Shown here: positions 15,225 to 23,457 of the stretch, one piece after another
Numbering within the stretch: the first letter of the stretch is position 1
Layout of the letters: each line of letters begins with the position of its first letter
Position numbers and translations under genes: made by a program
Assembly (NCBI RefSeq): GCF_933509905.1
Contig: NZ_OW150024.1
Span: forward strand, 856,001 to 920,000
DNA: 64,000 bases
DNA from: Trichlorobacter ammonificans
GTDB lineage: Bacteria; Desulfobacterota; Desulfuromonadia; Geobacterales; Pseudopelobacteraceae
Reading direction: 5' to 3'
Notes under the pieces: generated by a model
What the model saw: only the letters and a program-made list of their open reading frames with translations
The model's database searches: none
What the model was told of the DNA's origin: nothing

Positions 15225-16013
15225 TTATGAAGTGAGTTGCACAACTCGTACACTGCCTGGAAGTAAAGGCTTCATGCGACTAATTGTTGTAATTTGGCTC
15301 AAATGTAAGCGGTCTATTGTTTTGATTTCTGCCCATAACATTTCAACACCGTTGGTCATAGTGAGGTCAGGCCAGCCAGCACGATAGGTATATGGCGCCT
15401 CCATGAAAGCAGTAGCGATTTGCATTAGCCTTTCTGCCCCCAATGATTCAAATAACTGAGAGATAGAATTACAAGTGAGCCCTGGATACCACTCTTCAAT
15501 CAACGGTGAACTATAAATTTCGTTGAAGTGGCGTACTATTTGAGATGTTTTGCTGGTACTAATTGCATTTAGAATCAGGTGAGAGCTTTGTCTGTGAATA
15601 GTAAATTGCGCTTCTGTCGCGCGTGTGCAGGCATCTTCTCTTGATTTGAATGTGTTAATATTTGTTAGGACTTCCAATGCCGCAGCCCTGATGAGTAAAA
15701 GAATTGGGCCACCTTCGCAGTAGCCGCCAACATACCCTTGAGAAGAAAAATAACGCCATGCAGCTAATTCAGGATTTCCCTTAAATTCCAGGCCAGGTAG
15801 TTTCTGGTAGGTGATACCTAAGTACTGACATTGTTCCTCCAGAGGCAGTGCGACAACTGCTTGTTTCCAGCCTTCATTAGTAAGTTTGCCGGAGACGTCT
15901 GCAAGTCCGCGATTTACAAGGCCTGTAAGAGTGCGTGAAGTGATTGAGATTTCCTTGCCATGAGCAATCTCTTGTAATGCTTTCTGCATTTGATTTGTAA
16001 GTGCACGGGCCAT
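15225..16013 (-). CDS. Cassette 1: VRR-NUC-type nuclease domain protein
   Basis: The 262-residue protein has a possible winged-helix N-terminus (residues 1-50, with SITSRTLTGLVNRGLADVSG). Its C-terminus (about 208-250) contains RAGWPDLTMTNGVEMLWAEI followed by KTIDRLHLSQITTI. The pattern G-x-P-D-L, then E-x-K, then D-x-L/Q is the VRR-NUC form of the PD-(D/E)xK nuclease fold, as in FAN1 and phage-type VRR proteins. The middle (60-200) is unrecognised. It is the first cassette after attI, so it should be the most recently acquired and best expressed. A DNA-cleaving or repair role is inferred; an anti-phage role is speculative. Confidence 0.75.
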   Translation of the reverse strand: MARALTNQMQKALQEIAHGKEISITSRTLTGLVNRGLADVSGKLTNEGWKQAVVALPLEEQCQYLGITYQKLPGLEFKGNPELAAWRYFSSQGYVGGYCEGGPILLLIRAAALEVLTNINTFKSREDACTRATEAQFTIHRQSSHLILNAISTSKTSQIVRHFNEIYSSPLIEEWYPGLTCNSISQLFESLGAERLMQIATAFMEAPYTYRAGWPDLTMTNGVEMLWAEIKTIDRLHLSQITTISRMKPLLPGSVRVVQLTS

Positions 16014-16034
16014 GTCATTGTCCAGATGTGGCTT

Positions 16035-16100
16035 CTAACGTGTATTAGACACCCTAAATTTTTGTTAAAAACGTCAAATTATATAAAAACATCTGATGCA
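16035..16100 (-). promoter_or_regulatory. Probable attI site and cassette promoter region
   Basis: The cassette boundary core GTTAGA lies on the minus strand at 16039-16034, followed by the first cassette. The adjacent ~60 bp up to the integrase side is the expected position of attI. It contains a TATAAT hexamer on the minus strand (16083-16078) in AT-rich DNA, a candidate -10 of the cassette promoter. The matching -35 (TTACAA, spacing about 20) is poor. The extent of attI cannot be fixed by eye. Confidence 0.55.
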
Positions 16101-16171
16101 AATTTGTAACAACATGTTATTGTTTGACTAATTAAAAAACGAAAACGACCTAAGGTATACGGAAAAACGTC

Positions 16172-17146
16172 ATGGAAAACCAGCCTGCCAAACCAAAGCT
16201 TCTGGATCAGATTCGTGATCGTATCCGCCTGAAGCATTACAGCCGTAGAACAGAGGATGTCTACGTCGACTGGGCGAAACGTTTCATACTGTACCATAAC
16301 AAACGGCATCCGCAAGAGATGGGAAAACAGGAGATTGAAGCGTTTCTCACTTGGCTTGCCCGTGACCGGCAGGTGTCGGCTTCAACCCAGAATCAGGCCA
16401 AGGCAGCGCTGCTGTTTCTGTACAAGGAAGTGCTGGATATGACGTTGCCCTGGCTTGGTGAGGTGGAGCAGGCCAAAAAGCCCCGGAAGATGCCGGTGGT
16501 GTTGACCGAGCGTGAAGTGCAGGTGCTGTTGTCACAACTGCCTGATGCCTGGTTGCTGCTTGGGCGCTTGTTGTATGGGACAGGGCTACGCCTGCTGGAG
16601 GGGCTGCGACTTCGGGTTCAGGATGTTGATTTCAGCGCAAACCAGATTCTGGTCCGCGACGGTAAGGGGGGCAAGGATCGGGTGACTATGTTGCCGCAGT
16701 TGCTGATTCTGCCGTTGAAAGACCATCTACTGCGGGTTAAACAGGTACATGAACACGATCTGGCGGCGGGGTATGGCGAGGTCTGGCTGCCGGAAGGGCT
16801 GGCCCGCAAGTATCCCAATGCGGGGCGTGAGTGGATCTGGCAGTATGTCTTTCCCTCGGCGCGGTTGTCGGTTGATCCCCGTTCCGGTGTGACACGGCGG
16901 CATCACTTGGATGAAAAGGGATTGCAGCGGGCGATCCGGCAGGCTGCTGCCGATGCCGGGCTGAGCAAGAAGGCAACGCCCCATACCCTGCGTCATTCCT
17001 TTGCCACGCATCTGTTGCAATCCGGCTATGATATCCGTACCGTGCAGGAGCTGCTGGGACATAAGGATGTGCAGACTACGATGATTTATACCCATGTGCT
17101 AAATAAGGGCGGCAGAGGGGTTGTTTCGCCGCTGGATAGAATATGA
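16172..17146 (+). CDS. intI: Integron integrase (tyrosine recombinase, IntI)
   Basis: The 324-residue protein has a SAM-like N-terminal core-binding domain (about 8-95, [19 protein letters not shown]-like) and a catalytic domain. Active-site residues are Arg140 ([13 protein letters not shown]), Lys in GKGGKDR (about 165-168), His271-x-x-Arg274 ([10 protein letters not shown]), His297 ([10 protein letters not shown]) and nucleophile Tyr306 (MIYTHVL). The IntI-specific insertion around residues 211-235 ([20 protein letters not shown]) distinguishes it from XerC/D. It recombines attI with attC sites. The gene is intact and divergent from the cassette array, the usual integron layout. No obvious LexA-type operator was found upstream. 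Confidence 0.96.
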   Translation: MENQPAKPKLLDQIRDRIRLKHYSRRTEDVYVDWAKRFILYHNKRHPQEMGKQEIEAFLTWLARDRQVSASTQNQAKAALLFLYKEVLDMTLPWLGEVEQAKKPRKMPVVLTEREVQVLLSQLPDAWLLLGRLLYGTGLRLLEGLRLRVQDVDFSANQILVRDGKGGKDRVTMLPQLLILPLKDHLLRVKQVHEHDLAAGYGEVWLPEGLARKYPNAGREWIWQYVFPSARLSVDPRSGVTRRHHLDEKGLQRAIRQAAADAGLSKKATPHTLRHSFATHLLQSGYDIRTVQELLGHKDVQTTMIYTHVLNKGGRGVVSPLDRI

Positions 17147-17233
17147 CGAGGGAAACCGTGATGAATGCATTTAACGATAAGTGTGTTTGCGAAATGCATG
17201 CAAAATGCAGTAGATTGGTGTCGGAGGTGCGCT

Positions 17234-17473
17234 ATGCCATCATTGCAAGTACGAGAGCTTCCTGAACATGTGTATCAGAGCCTGTGTGCCGAGGCGGCCC
17301 TGGAGCACCGCTCCATCGCGCAACAGGCGGTGGCCGTGCTGGCTCGCGGACTCCGGATCGACGAAAGCCGCCAGCGCCGCAGGGCCGCACTCCTGGCGGA
17401 AATCAAGGGCGATGGGTGCAATCTGATTCTGCCTGATCCGGCGGCGTTGGTCCGTGAGGATCGCGAGCGATGA
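17234..17473 (+). CDS. FitA/VapB-type ribbon-helix-helix antitoxin
   Basis: The start MPSLQVRELPEHVYQSLCAE follows GGAGG by seven bases and gives 79 residues. The pattern xLxVRxLPExVxxxL, then EHRSIAQQAVAVL, is that of FitA/plasmid-stability-type RHH antitoxins. The C-terminal half (AALLAEIKGDGCNLILPDPA) should wrap around the toxin. It overlaps the PIN toxin gene by 4 bp. Upstream, 17168-17213 contains clustered ATGCAT/TGCATTT-like half-sites that may be the autoregulatory operator. The pair lies directly downstream of intI, outside the cassette array. Confidence 0.85.
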   Translation: MPSLQVRELPEHVYQSLCAEAALEHRSIAQQAVAVLARGLRIDESRQRRRAALLAEIKGDGCNLILPDPAALVREDRER

Positions 17474-17865
17474 TTGCGGTTCTGGATGCCAGTGCCGCCG
17501 TGGGCGTTGTGCTGTGTCAGCCTCGGGCCGAGCGGCTGATGGAACCGTTGGAGGCGGCGTCTCTGGTGCTGGCTCCGGACCTTTTTGTGTCAGAAGTGTG
17601 TAATGTGTTCTGGAAGTATCGCACGGCAGGTCTGCTTGATCAGGAGCAGGCGGATCGGGCTTTGTCCAGATCGCTTGCGCTGACAGATCGCCTGGAACCG
17701 GCTTTTGCCTGTTATCAGGAAGCCTTTGCGCTGGCGGTCAGGCATCAGCATCCGTTTTATGACGCCCTGTATCTGGTGGTTGCCCGGCGCAACAATGCCC
17801 TGCTGCTAACCCTTGATCAGCGGCTTGCGGCACTGGCAACAACGCTTGAAATCAAGGTTGCATAA
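17470..17865 (+). CDS. PIN-domain ribonuclease toxin (FitB/VapC family)
   Basis: The 131-residue protein shows the PIN-domain acidic residues: Asp6 in MIAVLDASAAVG, Glu42 in LFVSEVCNVFWKYR, Asp98 in HPFYDALYLVVARR, and Asp116 in LLTLDQRLAAL. These coordinate metal in the RNase active site, and VapC toxins usually cleave tRNA or rRNA. Translational coupling to the antitoxin (ATGA overlap) completes the module. It may stabilise the integron platform. bioA starts 27 bp later, so read-through into bioA is possible. Confidence 0.9.
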   Translation: MIAVLDASAAVGVVLCQPRAERLMEPLEAASLVLAPDLFVSEVCNVFWKYRTAGLLDQEQADRALSRSLALTDRLEPAFACYQEAFALAVRHQHPFYDALYLVVARRNNALLLTLDQRLAALATTLEIKVA

Positions 17866-17892
17866 GCTGCAAAAGACAGGGAAGGATACCCC

Positions 17893-19254
17893 ATGACCCA
17901 CACCACCGCCCAGCTCCAGACCTGGGATAAACAGTACGTCTGGCACCCCTTTACCCAGATGCAGGACTGGCTGGCAGACGATCCGATCGTAATCGTGAAG
18001 GGGGAAGGAAGCTGGCTGATCGATTCCGACGGCAACCGTTATCTGGACGGTGTGGCCTCCATGTGGACCAATGTGCATGGTCACAGCCATCCGGAACTGA
18101 ACCGGGCGCTGGCGGAGCAGGCGGCAAAGATCGAGCATTCAACGCTTCTGGGACTGGCCGGCGAGCAGTCCATCCTGCTGGCCAAACGGTTGGTCGAGAT
18201 CACGCCGCCGGGCTTGACCCGGGTGTTTTACTCGGACAACGGTTCCACGGCGGTGGAGGTGGGGTTGAAGATGGCCTACCAGTACCACTGTCACCGGGGG
18301 GAGCCGCAGCGGACCCGCTTTCTTCGGCTGCAGCATGCCTACCACGGTGATACGGTGGGGGCCATGAGCGTGGGCGGTATCCCGATCTACCATGCCACCT
18401 TCAGCCCACTGTTGTTCAGCACCATCGAGGCCCCGGCGCCCTACTGCTACCGCTGCCCGCTGGGCAAGGACGATCCGGCTGCCTGCGGCATGGCCTGCCT
18501 GGGGGAACTGGAGCGGCTGGTGCAGGAGCACCGGGGGGAGCTTGCCGGGATGATGCTGGAGCCGCTGCTGCAGGGGGCAGGGGGGATGATCGTGCATCCC
18601 CGGGGCTACCTGCGGGGGGTACGGGAGCTGTGCGACCGCTACGGCCTGCTGCTGATCACCGACGAGGTGGCCACCGGCTTCGGTCGTACCGGCCGGATGT
18701 TCGCCTGCGAGCATGAAGAGGTGAGCCCGGATATCATGGCCATCTCCAAGGGGCTCTGCGCCGGCTACCTGCCCCTGGCCGCCACCCTGGCCACGGAGAA
18801 GATCTACGGAGCCTTTCTGGGCAATTACGCCGAGTTGAAAACGTTTTTCCACGGCCACACCTTCACCGGCAATCCCCTGGCCTGCGCCGTTGCTTTGAAA
18901 AGCCTGGAGCTGTTCGAGGAGAACAGCCTGCTGGCGGCGGTGCGGCAGCGCTCGGAGCAGTTGGCCCTCCGGCTGGCGCGGCTGGCGCAGCACCCGCAGG
19001 TGGGGAATGTGCGGCAGTGCGGCCTGGCGGCCGGTGTTGAGCTGGTGAAAGGCAAGCACAGCAAAGAACCGTACCCCTGGGAGGAGAAACGGGGGATCAG
19101 GGTCTGTGTTGCGGCGAGAAAGCATGGGGTGTTTTCCCGGCCCCTGGGCAATACGGTGGTGGTGTTTCCACCCCTCGCCATCAGCGCCGCCGAGTTGGAT
19201 TCTCTGCTGACGGGGCTGGAACGGGCAATCGGGGAGGTGTGCGGCGATGGCTGA
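17893..19254 (+). CDS. bioA: Adenosylmethionine-8-amino-7-oxononanoate aminotransferase
   Basis: The 453-residue protein converts KAPA to DAPA in biotin synthesis, using S-adenosylmethionine as amino donor and PLP as cofactor. Family features include WHPFTQMQDW near the N-terminus, GVASMWTNVHGHSHPELNRA, the glycine-rich DNGSTAVEVGLKMAYQYHC, ITDEVATGFGRTG with the PLP-ring Asp, and the Schiff-base lysine in AISKGLCAGYLPL (about residue 284). FFHGHTFTGNPLACA follows. No other bio gene is in the window. Its 3' end overlaps the next regulator gene by 8 bp. Confidence 0.95.
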   Translation: MTHTTAQLQTWDKQYVWHPFTQMQDWLADDPIVIVKGEGSWLIDSDGNRYLDGVASMWTNVHGHSHPELNRALAEQAAKIEHSTLLGLAGEQSILLAKRLVEITPPGLTRVFYSDNGSTAVEVGLKMAYQYHCHRGEPQRTRFLRLQHAYHGDTVGAMSVGGIPIYHATFSPLLFSTIEAPAPYCYRCPLGKDDPAACGMACLGELERLVQEHRGELAGMMLEPLLQGAGGMIVHPRGYLRGVRELCDRYGLLLITDEVATGFGRTGRMFACEHEEVSPDIMAISKGLCAGYLPLAATLATEKIYGAFLGNYAELKTFFHGHTFTGNPLACAVALKSLELFEENSLLAAVRQRSEQLALRLARLAQHPQVGNVRQCGLAAGVELVKGKHSKEPYPWEEKRGIRVCVAARKHGVFSRPLGNTVVVFPPLAISAAELDSLLTGLERAIGEVCGDG

Positions 19255-20650
19255 GGGGATGGAGCTGCAGACCCTGGCGCGGATTCTGGTGATCGACGAC
19301 GACGAGTCGGGGCGTGGCGTGATGGAGCTGTTGCTACGCAAGGCCGGCTTTGAGGTGCGTACCGCCGCCAACGGCGCCGAGGGACGCACCCTGATCCGCA
19401 ACGGCGTCTTTGATCTGGCGCTGGTTGATCTGTTGCTGCCGGATTGCAATGGTATCGACATTTTGAAGGATATCCGCGAGGTAGCGCCGCAGGCCCAGGT
19501 GGTGATGATTACCGGCCACGCGTCGGCGGAGTCTGCGGTGATGGCGATGAAGGCCGGAGCCTTTGACTACATTACCAAGCCGATCAATTTCGAAGAGCTG
19601 AAGCTGGTACTGGGCAAGGCCCGGGAGACGCAACGGCTGCTGTCGGAGAACGTGTACCTGCGCCGGCAATTGCGGGAGCGTTTCCTGTTCGACAGCATCA
19701 TCGGCAGTTCGCCGGCCATGCGCCGGGTGTTCGAGCGGATGCAGCGGATCGTCAAGACCGATTCCACGGTTCTGATTACCGGCGAATCCGGCACCGGCAA
19801 GGAGCTGGTGGCCAGTGCTCTGCACCACAACAGCCGGCGCAAGGACCGGCCGTTCATCGCGGTCAACTGCGGCGCCATCCCCGAGTCGCTGATGGAGAGC
19901 GAGCTGTTCGGCCATGTGCGCGGCGCCTTTACCGGCGCGGTGCGGGATCGGATCGGCAAGTTCGAGGCGGCCAACCACGGTACGATTTTCCTTGACGAGA
20001 TCGGCACCATGCCGCTGCACCTGCAGTCCAAGTTGTTGCGGGTGCTGCAGGAGCAGGAGATCGAGCGGGTCGGCTCCACCCGGGGGATCAAGCTGGATGT
20101 ACGGGTGATCTCCGCCACCAATGCCGACCTTGACGAGCAGGTGCGCCTGGGAGGCTTCCGCGAAGACCTTTACTACCGGCTGAACGTGATTCCGCTGCAC
20201 CTGCCGCCGCTGCGGGAGCGTCGGGAGGATATCCTGCCGCTGGTGAGCCACTTTCTGGAAAAGTTCCGCTGCCTGATGGGGCGGCAGGCCATTGCTCTCA
20301 GCAAGCAGGCCCTGGATGCACTGGAGCGCTACCAGTGGCCGGGTAACGTCCGCCAGTTGGAGAACGTGGTGGAGCGGATGGTGGCCCTTGCGGACGACGA
20401 TAACATTTCCCTTGAGGACCTGCCGGCGGAAATTCTGGAACAGGTGGAAGCGCCCCGCGGCATCTGCTTCGAGCTGACCCCCGGCGGTATCGATATGCCC
20501 GCCGCCATCGAGGAGTTGGAACGGCAACTGATCGCCAGGGCCCTGGAACTGGGGGGCGGGGTCAAGGCCCGCGCCGCGGCGCTCTTGGGAGTAAACCGGA
20601 CGACGCTGGTGGAGAAGCTGAAGCGGCTGAGGAGTGCCGAGCAGCGCTGA
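19247..20650 (+). CDS. Sigma-54-dependent response regulator (NtrC family)
   Basis: The 467-residue protein has three domains. A receiver domain (about 12-125) begins [10 protein letters not shown] and has the phospho-acceptor Asp in [13 protein letters not shown]. An AAA+ domain (about 145-385) has Walker [12 protein letters not shown], the sigma-54 contact loop GAFTGA, and [14 protein letters not shown] as Walker B. A Fis-type HTH ends the protein ([20 protein letters not shown]). When phosphorylated it should activate sigma-54 promoters. No histidine kinase is adjacent. It overlaps bioA by 8 bp, which suggests co-transcription, but a biotin-related role is not implied. Confidence 0.94.
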   Translation: MAEGMELQTLARILVIDDDESGRGVMELLLRKAGFEVRTAANGAEGRTLIRNGVFDLALVDLLLPDCNGIDILKDIREVAPQAQVVMITGHASAESAVMAMKAGAFDYITKPINFEELKLVLGKARETQRLLSENVYLRRQLRERFLFDSIIGSSPAMRRVFERMQRIVKTDSTVLITGESGTGKELVASALHHNSRRKDRPFIAVNCGAIPESLMESELFGHVRGAFTGAVRDRIGKFEAANHGTIFLDEIGTMPLHLQSKLLRVLQEQEIERVGSTRGIKLDVRVISATNADLDEQVRLGGFREDLYYRLNVIPLHLPPLRERREDILPLVSHFLEKFRCLMGRQAIALSKQALDALERYQWPGNVRQLENVVERMVALADDDNISLEDLPAEILEQVEAPRGICFELTPGGIDMPAAIEELERQLIARALELGGGVKARAAALLGVNRTTLVEKLKRLRSAEQR

Positions 20651-20690
20651 CCTGTCCGGATGCGAAGCTGCGACGGCACGAACAACGAAC

Positions 20691-20716
20691 GGGGTGTTCC
20701 CTGCGTGGAACACCCC
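20691..20716. terminator. Hairpin between convergent regulator and chemoreceptor genes
   Basis: GGGGTGTTCC pairs with GGAACACCCC around a short loop. It lies between the ends of the NtrC-family gene (+) and the chemoreceptor gene (-) and is probably used in both directions. Confidence 0.65.
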
Positions 20717-20741
20717 GTCTGCGTGTCTGTCGTACCGCAGG

Positions 20742-22382
20742 TCAGGCCCTGAAACGGCTGACCAGGCTTTGCAGCTCTTCGGCCAACTGGGAGAGCCGGG
20801 CCGCGGCGGTGGCCGATTCGTTAGCCGCAGCGGACGATTGGCCGACCACGGCGGTCATCTGGTGGATGTTGCCGGTGATCTGGCTGGTGGTGGCGGTCTG
20901 CTCCTCGGCGGCGGTGGCGATCTGGGCCACCTGCAGGTTCACCTCGTTGATCTGAGCCAAGATGTCCTCCAGGGCCCGGCCGGAGCGGGCTGCTCCTTCG
21001 GTTCCCCGTTCCACCTCCTGGACCCCCTCTTCCATGGCTTGCACGGCACTCCGGGTCTCGTTCTGGATCGCCTTGATCATCTCGCCGATTTCGCGGGTGG
21101 CGCGGGTGGTGCGTTCGGCCAGGGCGCGCACCTCGTCGGCCACCACGGCGAAGCCCCGGCCCATCTCGCCCGCCCGGGCAGCCTCGATGGCGGCGTTGAG
21201 CGCCAGCAGGTTGGTCTGGTCGGCAATATCCTGGATGGTGGCGACGATGGCGCCGATCTGGTCGGAACGCTGGCCCAGCGCCTCGACACTGGCTGCGGTT
21301 CCCTTGACCCGTTGGGCGATGTTGTTCATGTAGCCCACCGTGCTGCGGACCACTTCGGCCCCCTCGTTAACCGCCGTGCTGGCCTGGTAGGAGTTGTCGG
21401 CGGCCAGCTGGCAGTTGCGGGAGATGTCCATGCTGGTGGCGGACATCTCTTCGCTGGCGGTGGCCACGGTTTCGGCCTGGCAGGCTACCTGTTCGGCGCC
21501 GGTGGCGGTCCGCTCCGCGTTGACGGTCAGTTGCTGGGCAGCGGTTGCCACTTGGGCCGAGCTGTCGGCGACCCGGCGGATGATCTGGGCAAAGGCATCG
21601 GTCATGGCATTGACGGAAGTGCCCAGCGAGCCCAGCTCATCCTTGGTAGTCAGCTGAATCCGCTGCGAAAGATCGCCGCCGGCAACGGCTTGGCTGACCC
21701 TGGCCAGGGTATCGGTGGCGGAGGTGATGGAACGCTGCACCATGAAGCCGATGATCGCGGAAACGGCGATGGCGGCCAGCACGGCCAGGGCGATGATCAC
21801 CAGGGTGCGGCGGTAGGCCGAGCTGGCATCCTGGTAGGTGCGTTTCGCCTCCTCGCTTTCATGGGCGTAGATCGCCTTGGCCGCTTCGTCGGCCGGCTTG
21901 AACGTGGGGTTGCACTTGGTGACGATCAGGTGGGCCGCCTTTGCAAAGTCGCCGGCCAGTTCCGCTTCCAGAACGCTCAACAGCCCCTCTTTCACGAATA
22001 CTGTCCGTTTGGCGGCAAAATCATCGACCAGCCGCTTTTCTTCGGCTCCCATCGGACGGCTGGTATACTTGTTCCAGAGGGTTGTGATTTCCTCGATGTT
22101 CTTCTTGACGATATCGGTATGGAACGAGGTGGGGTGGTCGTGCAGCCTGACGATGGCCGGATCCTTCGGATCGTGCTGCAGAGCCAGCAACAGATGAATG
22201 CGGTTGTCCCGCATCAGTTCCATGATCCGGCTGATCTCCATGACGTTGGTCATGTTTTCCGCGTAGATGTCCTGGATGTCGTTGTTGCTGTGCTTGATTC
22301 CGAACAGTCCCAACGCACTGACCAGCACCACTGCCACGCAGCCGGTCACCATCATGATAAACAGTTTTGCCTTGATACTCAT
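20742..22382 (-). CDS. Methyl-accepting chemotaxis protein
   Basis: The start at [15 protein letters not shown] has a GAGAGGAAA site and gives 546 residues. TM1 is at about 5-28, then a four-helix-bundle periplasmic sensor (4HB_MCP type, about 30-190), then TM2 at about 196-220, a HAMP domain (to ~275) and a long coiled-coil signalling domain. The conserved hairpin tip is visible ([20 protein letters not shown] then [20 protein letters not shown]). The ligand is unknown. A longer in-frame start at 22493 adds non-homologous residues and was not used. No che genes are adjacent. Confidence 0.94.
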   Translation of the reverse strand: MSIKAKLFIMMVTGCVAVVLVSALGLFGIKHSNNDIQDIYAENMTNVMEISRIMELMRDNRIHLLLALQHDPKDPAIVRLHDHPTSFHTDIVKKNIEEITTLWNKYTSRPMGAEEKRLVDDFAAKRTVFVKEGLLSVLEAELAGDFAKAAHLIVTKCNPTFKPADEAAKAIYAHESEEAKRTYQDASSAYRRTLVIIALAVLAAIAVSAIIGFMVQRSITSATDTLARVSQAVAGGDLSQRIQLTTKDELGSLGTSVNAMTDAFAQIIRRVADSSAQVATAAQQLTVNAERTATGAEQVACQAETVATASEEMSATSMDISRNCQLAADNSYQASTAVNEGAEVVRSTVGYMNNIAQRVKGTAASVEALGQRSDQIGAIVATIQDIADQTNLLALNAAIEAARAGEMGRGFAVVADEVRALAERTTRATREIGEMIKAIQNETRSAVQAMEEGVQEVERGTEGAARSGRALEDILAQINEVNLQVAQIATAAEEQTATTSQITGNIHQMTAVVGQSSAAANESATAAARLSQLAEELQSLVSRFRA

Positions 22383-22527
22383 AGGTTTCCTCTCTGCCGC
22401 GACGTGAATGTTACAATTTACTGCAAACGGTGTTTGTAAAACGCGCCATTCTTTTACCGGAATGCCGGAAAAACTGCAATTGACATTTATCAAATTTGTA
22501 AAGAATGGCCGGTTGACAACAAAGAAA

Positions 22528-22551
22528 GGGGCAGGTTGCTGAACCTGCCCC
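22528..22551 (-). terminator. Intrinsic terminator after the cytochrome gene
   Basis: GGGGCAGGTT pairs with AACCTGCCCC around GCTG. On the minus strand it is followed by TTTCTTTGTTGTC, a T-rich tract, so it should end the cytochrome transcript. Confidence 0.75.
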
Positions 22552-22586
22552 TGACGGTGGTGGGGAAAAGGGGTGAGGGAAAAGAT

Positions 22587-23039
22587 TTAGTACTTGACCT
22601 TGAGACCGCTAACCTCTTCCTTGGTCAGGTCGGGCCAGCGCTTGAGGTTCCAGTTGCCGACCCAATTTTTGAAAATTTGCAGGTTCTTCTGCCGTTCTTC
22701 CTCGTTTGCACCCAGGTAGGCGTACATGTTGCCGGGCTTGCCGTCTTTGCTACCGCTGCCGTCGTCAAGGCGACGCATCAGCGCACCGGCGTTGGGCCAA
22801 CCGACAAAGCTGACCAAGTGGCTGTAGGTGTCCATCCGCATCGCCATTCCCTTTTTCATCCAGACATCTTTCTCTTTCTTGAATCGGGCGTATTCCGGCA
22901 TGTTTGCGTCATGGCAGGCAAGGCAGTTCTTGTCAAAGATCGCCTTGATGTCCTTGCTCCAGGTGACTTCCTGTGCCTGGGCCAGGCCGCTCAGGAGGGT
23001 GAACAGAGCTACTGCTGCAAGGGCGGTTACGGCTTTCAT
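22587..23039 (-). CDS. Periplasmic monoheme c-type cytochrome
   Basis: The 150-residue protein has a signal peptide (MKAVTALAAVALFTLLSGLA, cleavage near AQA) and one heme-binding CLACH motif at about residues 39-43. The preceding VTWSKDIKAIFDKNCLACHD resembles the cytochrome c domain of Geobacter-type proteins that begin with 'IF...C..CH'. Several Met residues (KKGMAMRMDTYSH) could provide the sixth ligand. It should carry electrons in the periplasm. An AAAAGGAG ribosome-binding site supports the start. The gene is monocistronic and ends at a strong terminator. Confidence 0.9.
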   Translation of the reverse strand: MKAVTALAAVALFTLLSGLAQAQEVTWSKDIKAIFDKNCLACHDANMPEYARFKKEKDVWMKKGMAMRMDTYSHLVSFVGWPNAGALMRRLDDGSGSKDGKPGNMYAYLGANEEERQKNLQIFKNWVGNWNLKRWPDLTKEEVSGLKVKY

Positions 23040-23129
23040 CGGTGTGAGACTCCTTTTTGTTGTTGATTGTTGATTTCAAAAAAAATTAGATGGTAAGCAA
23101 AATTATGGCAATCGGCTTTTTGCAGTCTG

Positions 23130-23330
23130 TCAGTCGGGAAAAGCGACCTGGTTGGGTCCGTTAAATTGGGCTGCATACAAGCGCCTTGTCGGCATCGGCC
23201 AGCAGTTGTCCAAAAAAGCGGCCCGTTGGAATGGCGCTGCCACCAATGCTGAAGGCCAGTTCGCCGTACCGGTTGGTACGGGGGGAAGATGAAGTTTTCC
23301 ACCCTGCGACGTATCCGGTCTGCCACTTGG
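23130..23330 (-). pseudogene. Remnant of a GGDEF (diguanylate cyclase) domain C-terminus
   Basis: Translating the minus strand across frames gives a recognisable GGDEF end. In the first frame it reads ADRIRRRVENFIFPP; a second frame gives GELAFSIGGSAIPTGRFF and QLLADADKALV; a third gives YAAQFNGPNQVAFPD followed by TGA. The order matches the family (RIR..VE, then the SIG strand, then LLxxADxALYxAK.GxNxV). At least two frameshifts break it, and the GGDEF active site itself is absent. It fills the gap between the cytochrome and the Feo operon. No intact diguanylate cyclase is adjacent. Confidence 0.7.
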
Positions 23331-23345
23331 GCTGTTTTTCGGTGC

Positions 23346-23456
23346 TTACGTTTTATCGTCGCCGCAGCATCCCTTCTTCTTCCAGAGGGAGGTGTACAGA
23401 ATCCAGACCGCTCCCCCGGCGATTGCCGCCATCAACAGGATTTCGAAAAACTCCAT
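23346..23456 (-). CDS. FeoB-associated Cys-rich membrane peptide
   Basis: This 36-residue ORF is MEFFEILLMAAIAGGAVWIL followed by YTSLWKKKGCCGDDKT. It has one TM helix and a short cytoplasmic tail with a Cys pair, matching the FeoB-associated Cys-rich membrane protein family. The ATG lies one base after the feoB stop (TGACATG), so it is translationally coupled. It may act like FeoC or deliver iron or redox equivalents to FeoB, as inferred for the family. Confidence 0.85.
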   Translation of the reverse strand: MEFFEILLMAAIAGGAVWILYTSLWKKKGCCGDDKT

Positions 23457-23457
23457 G

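Noticed and set aside
7700-16040. Regularly repeated ~128 bp segments could be taken for a CRISPR array or tandem repeat.
   Set aside because: The repeats are too long and separated by variable genes, have attC core motifs at each end, and lie next to an integron integrase.
16100-16171. A LexA-type operator upstream of intI, as in SOS-controlled integrons.
   Set aside because: No CTG-N10-CAG or other convincing palindromic LexA box was visible, although a divergent deltaproteobacterial LexA motif cannot be excluded by eye.
20634-22439. A 601-codon plus-strand ORF opposite the chemoreceptor.
   Set aside because: Gly/His-rich translation without motifs, wholly antisense to a complete MCP with HAMP and signalling domains.
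23036-23326. A 96-codon ORF next to the cytochrome.
   Set aside because: Its first part is one frame of the GGDEF remnant and the rest is out of frame; it has no ribosome-binding site and no coherent protein.
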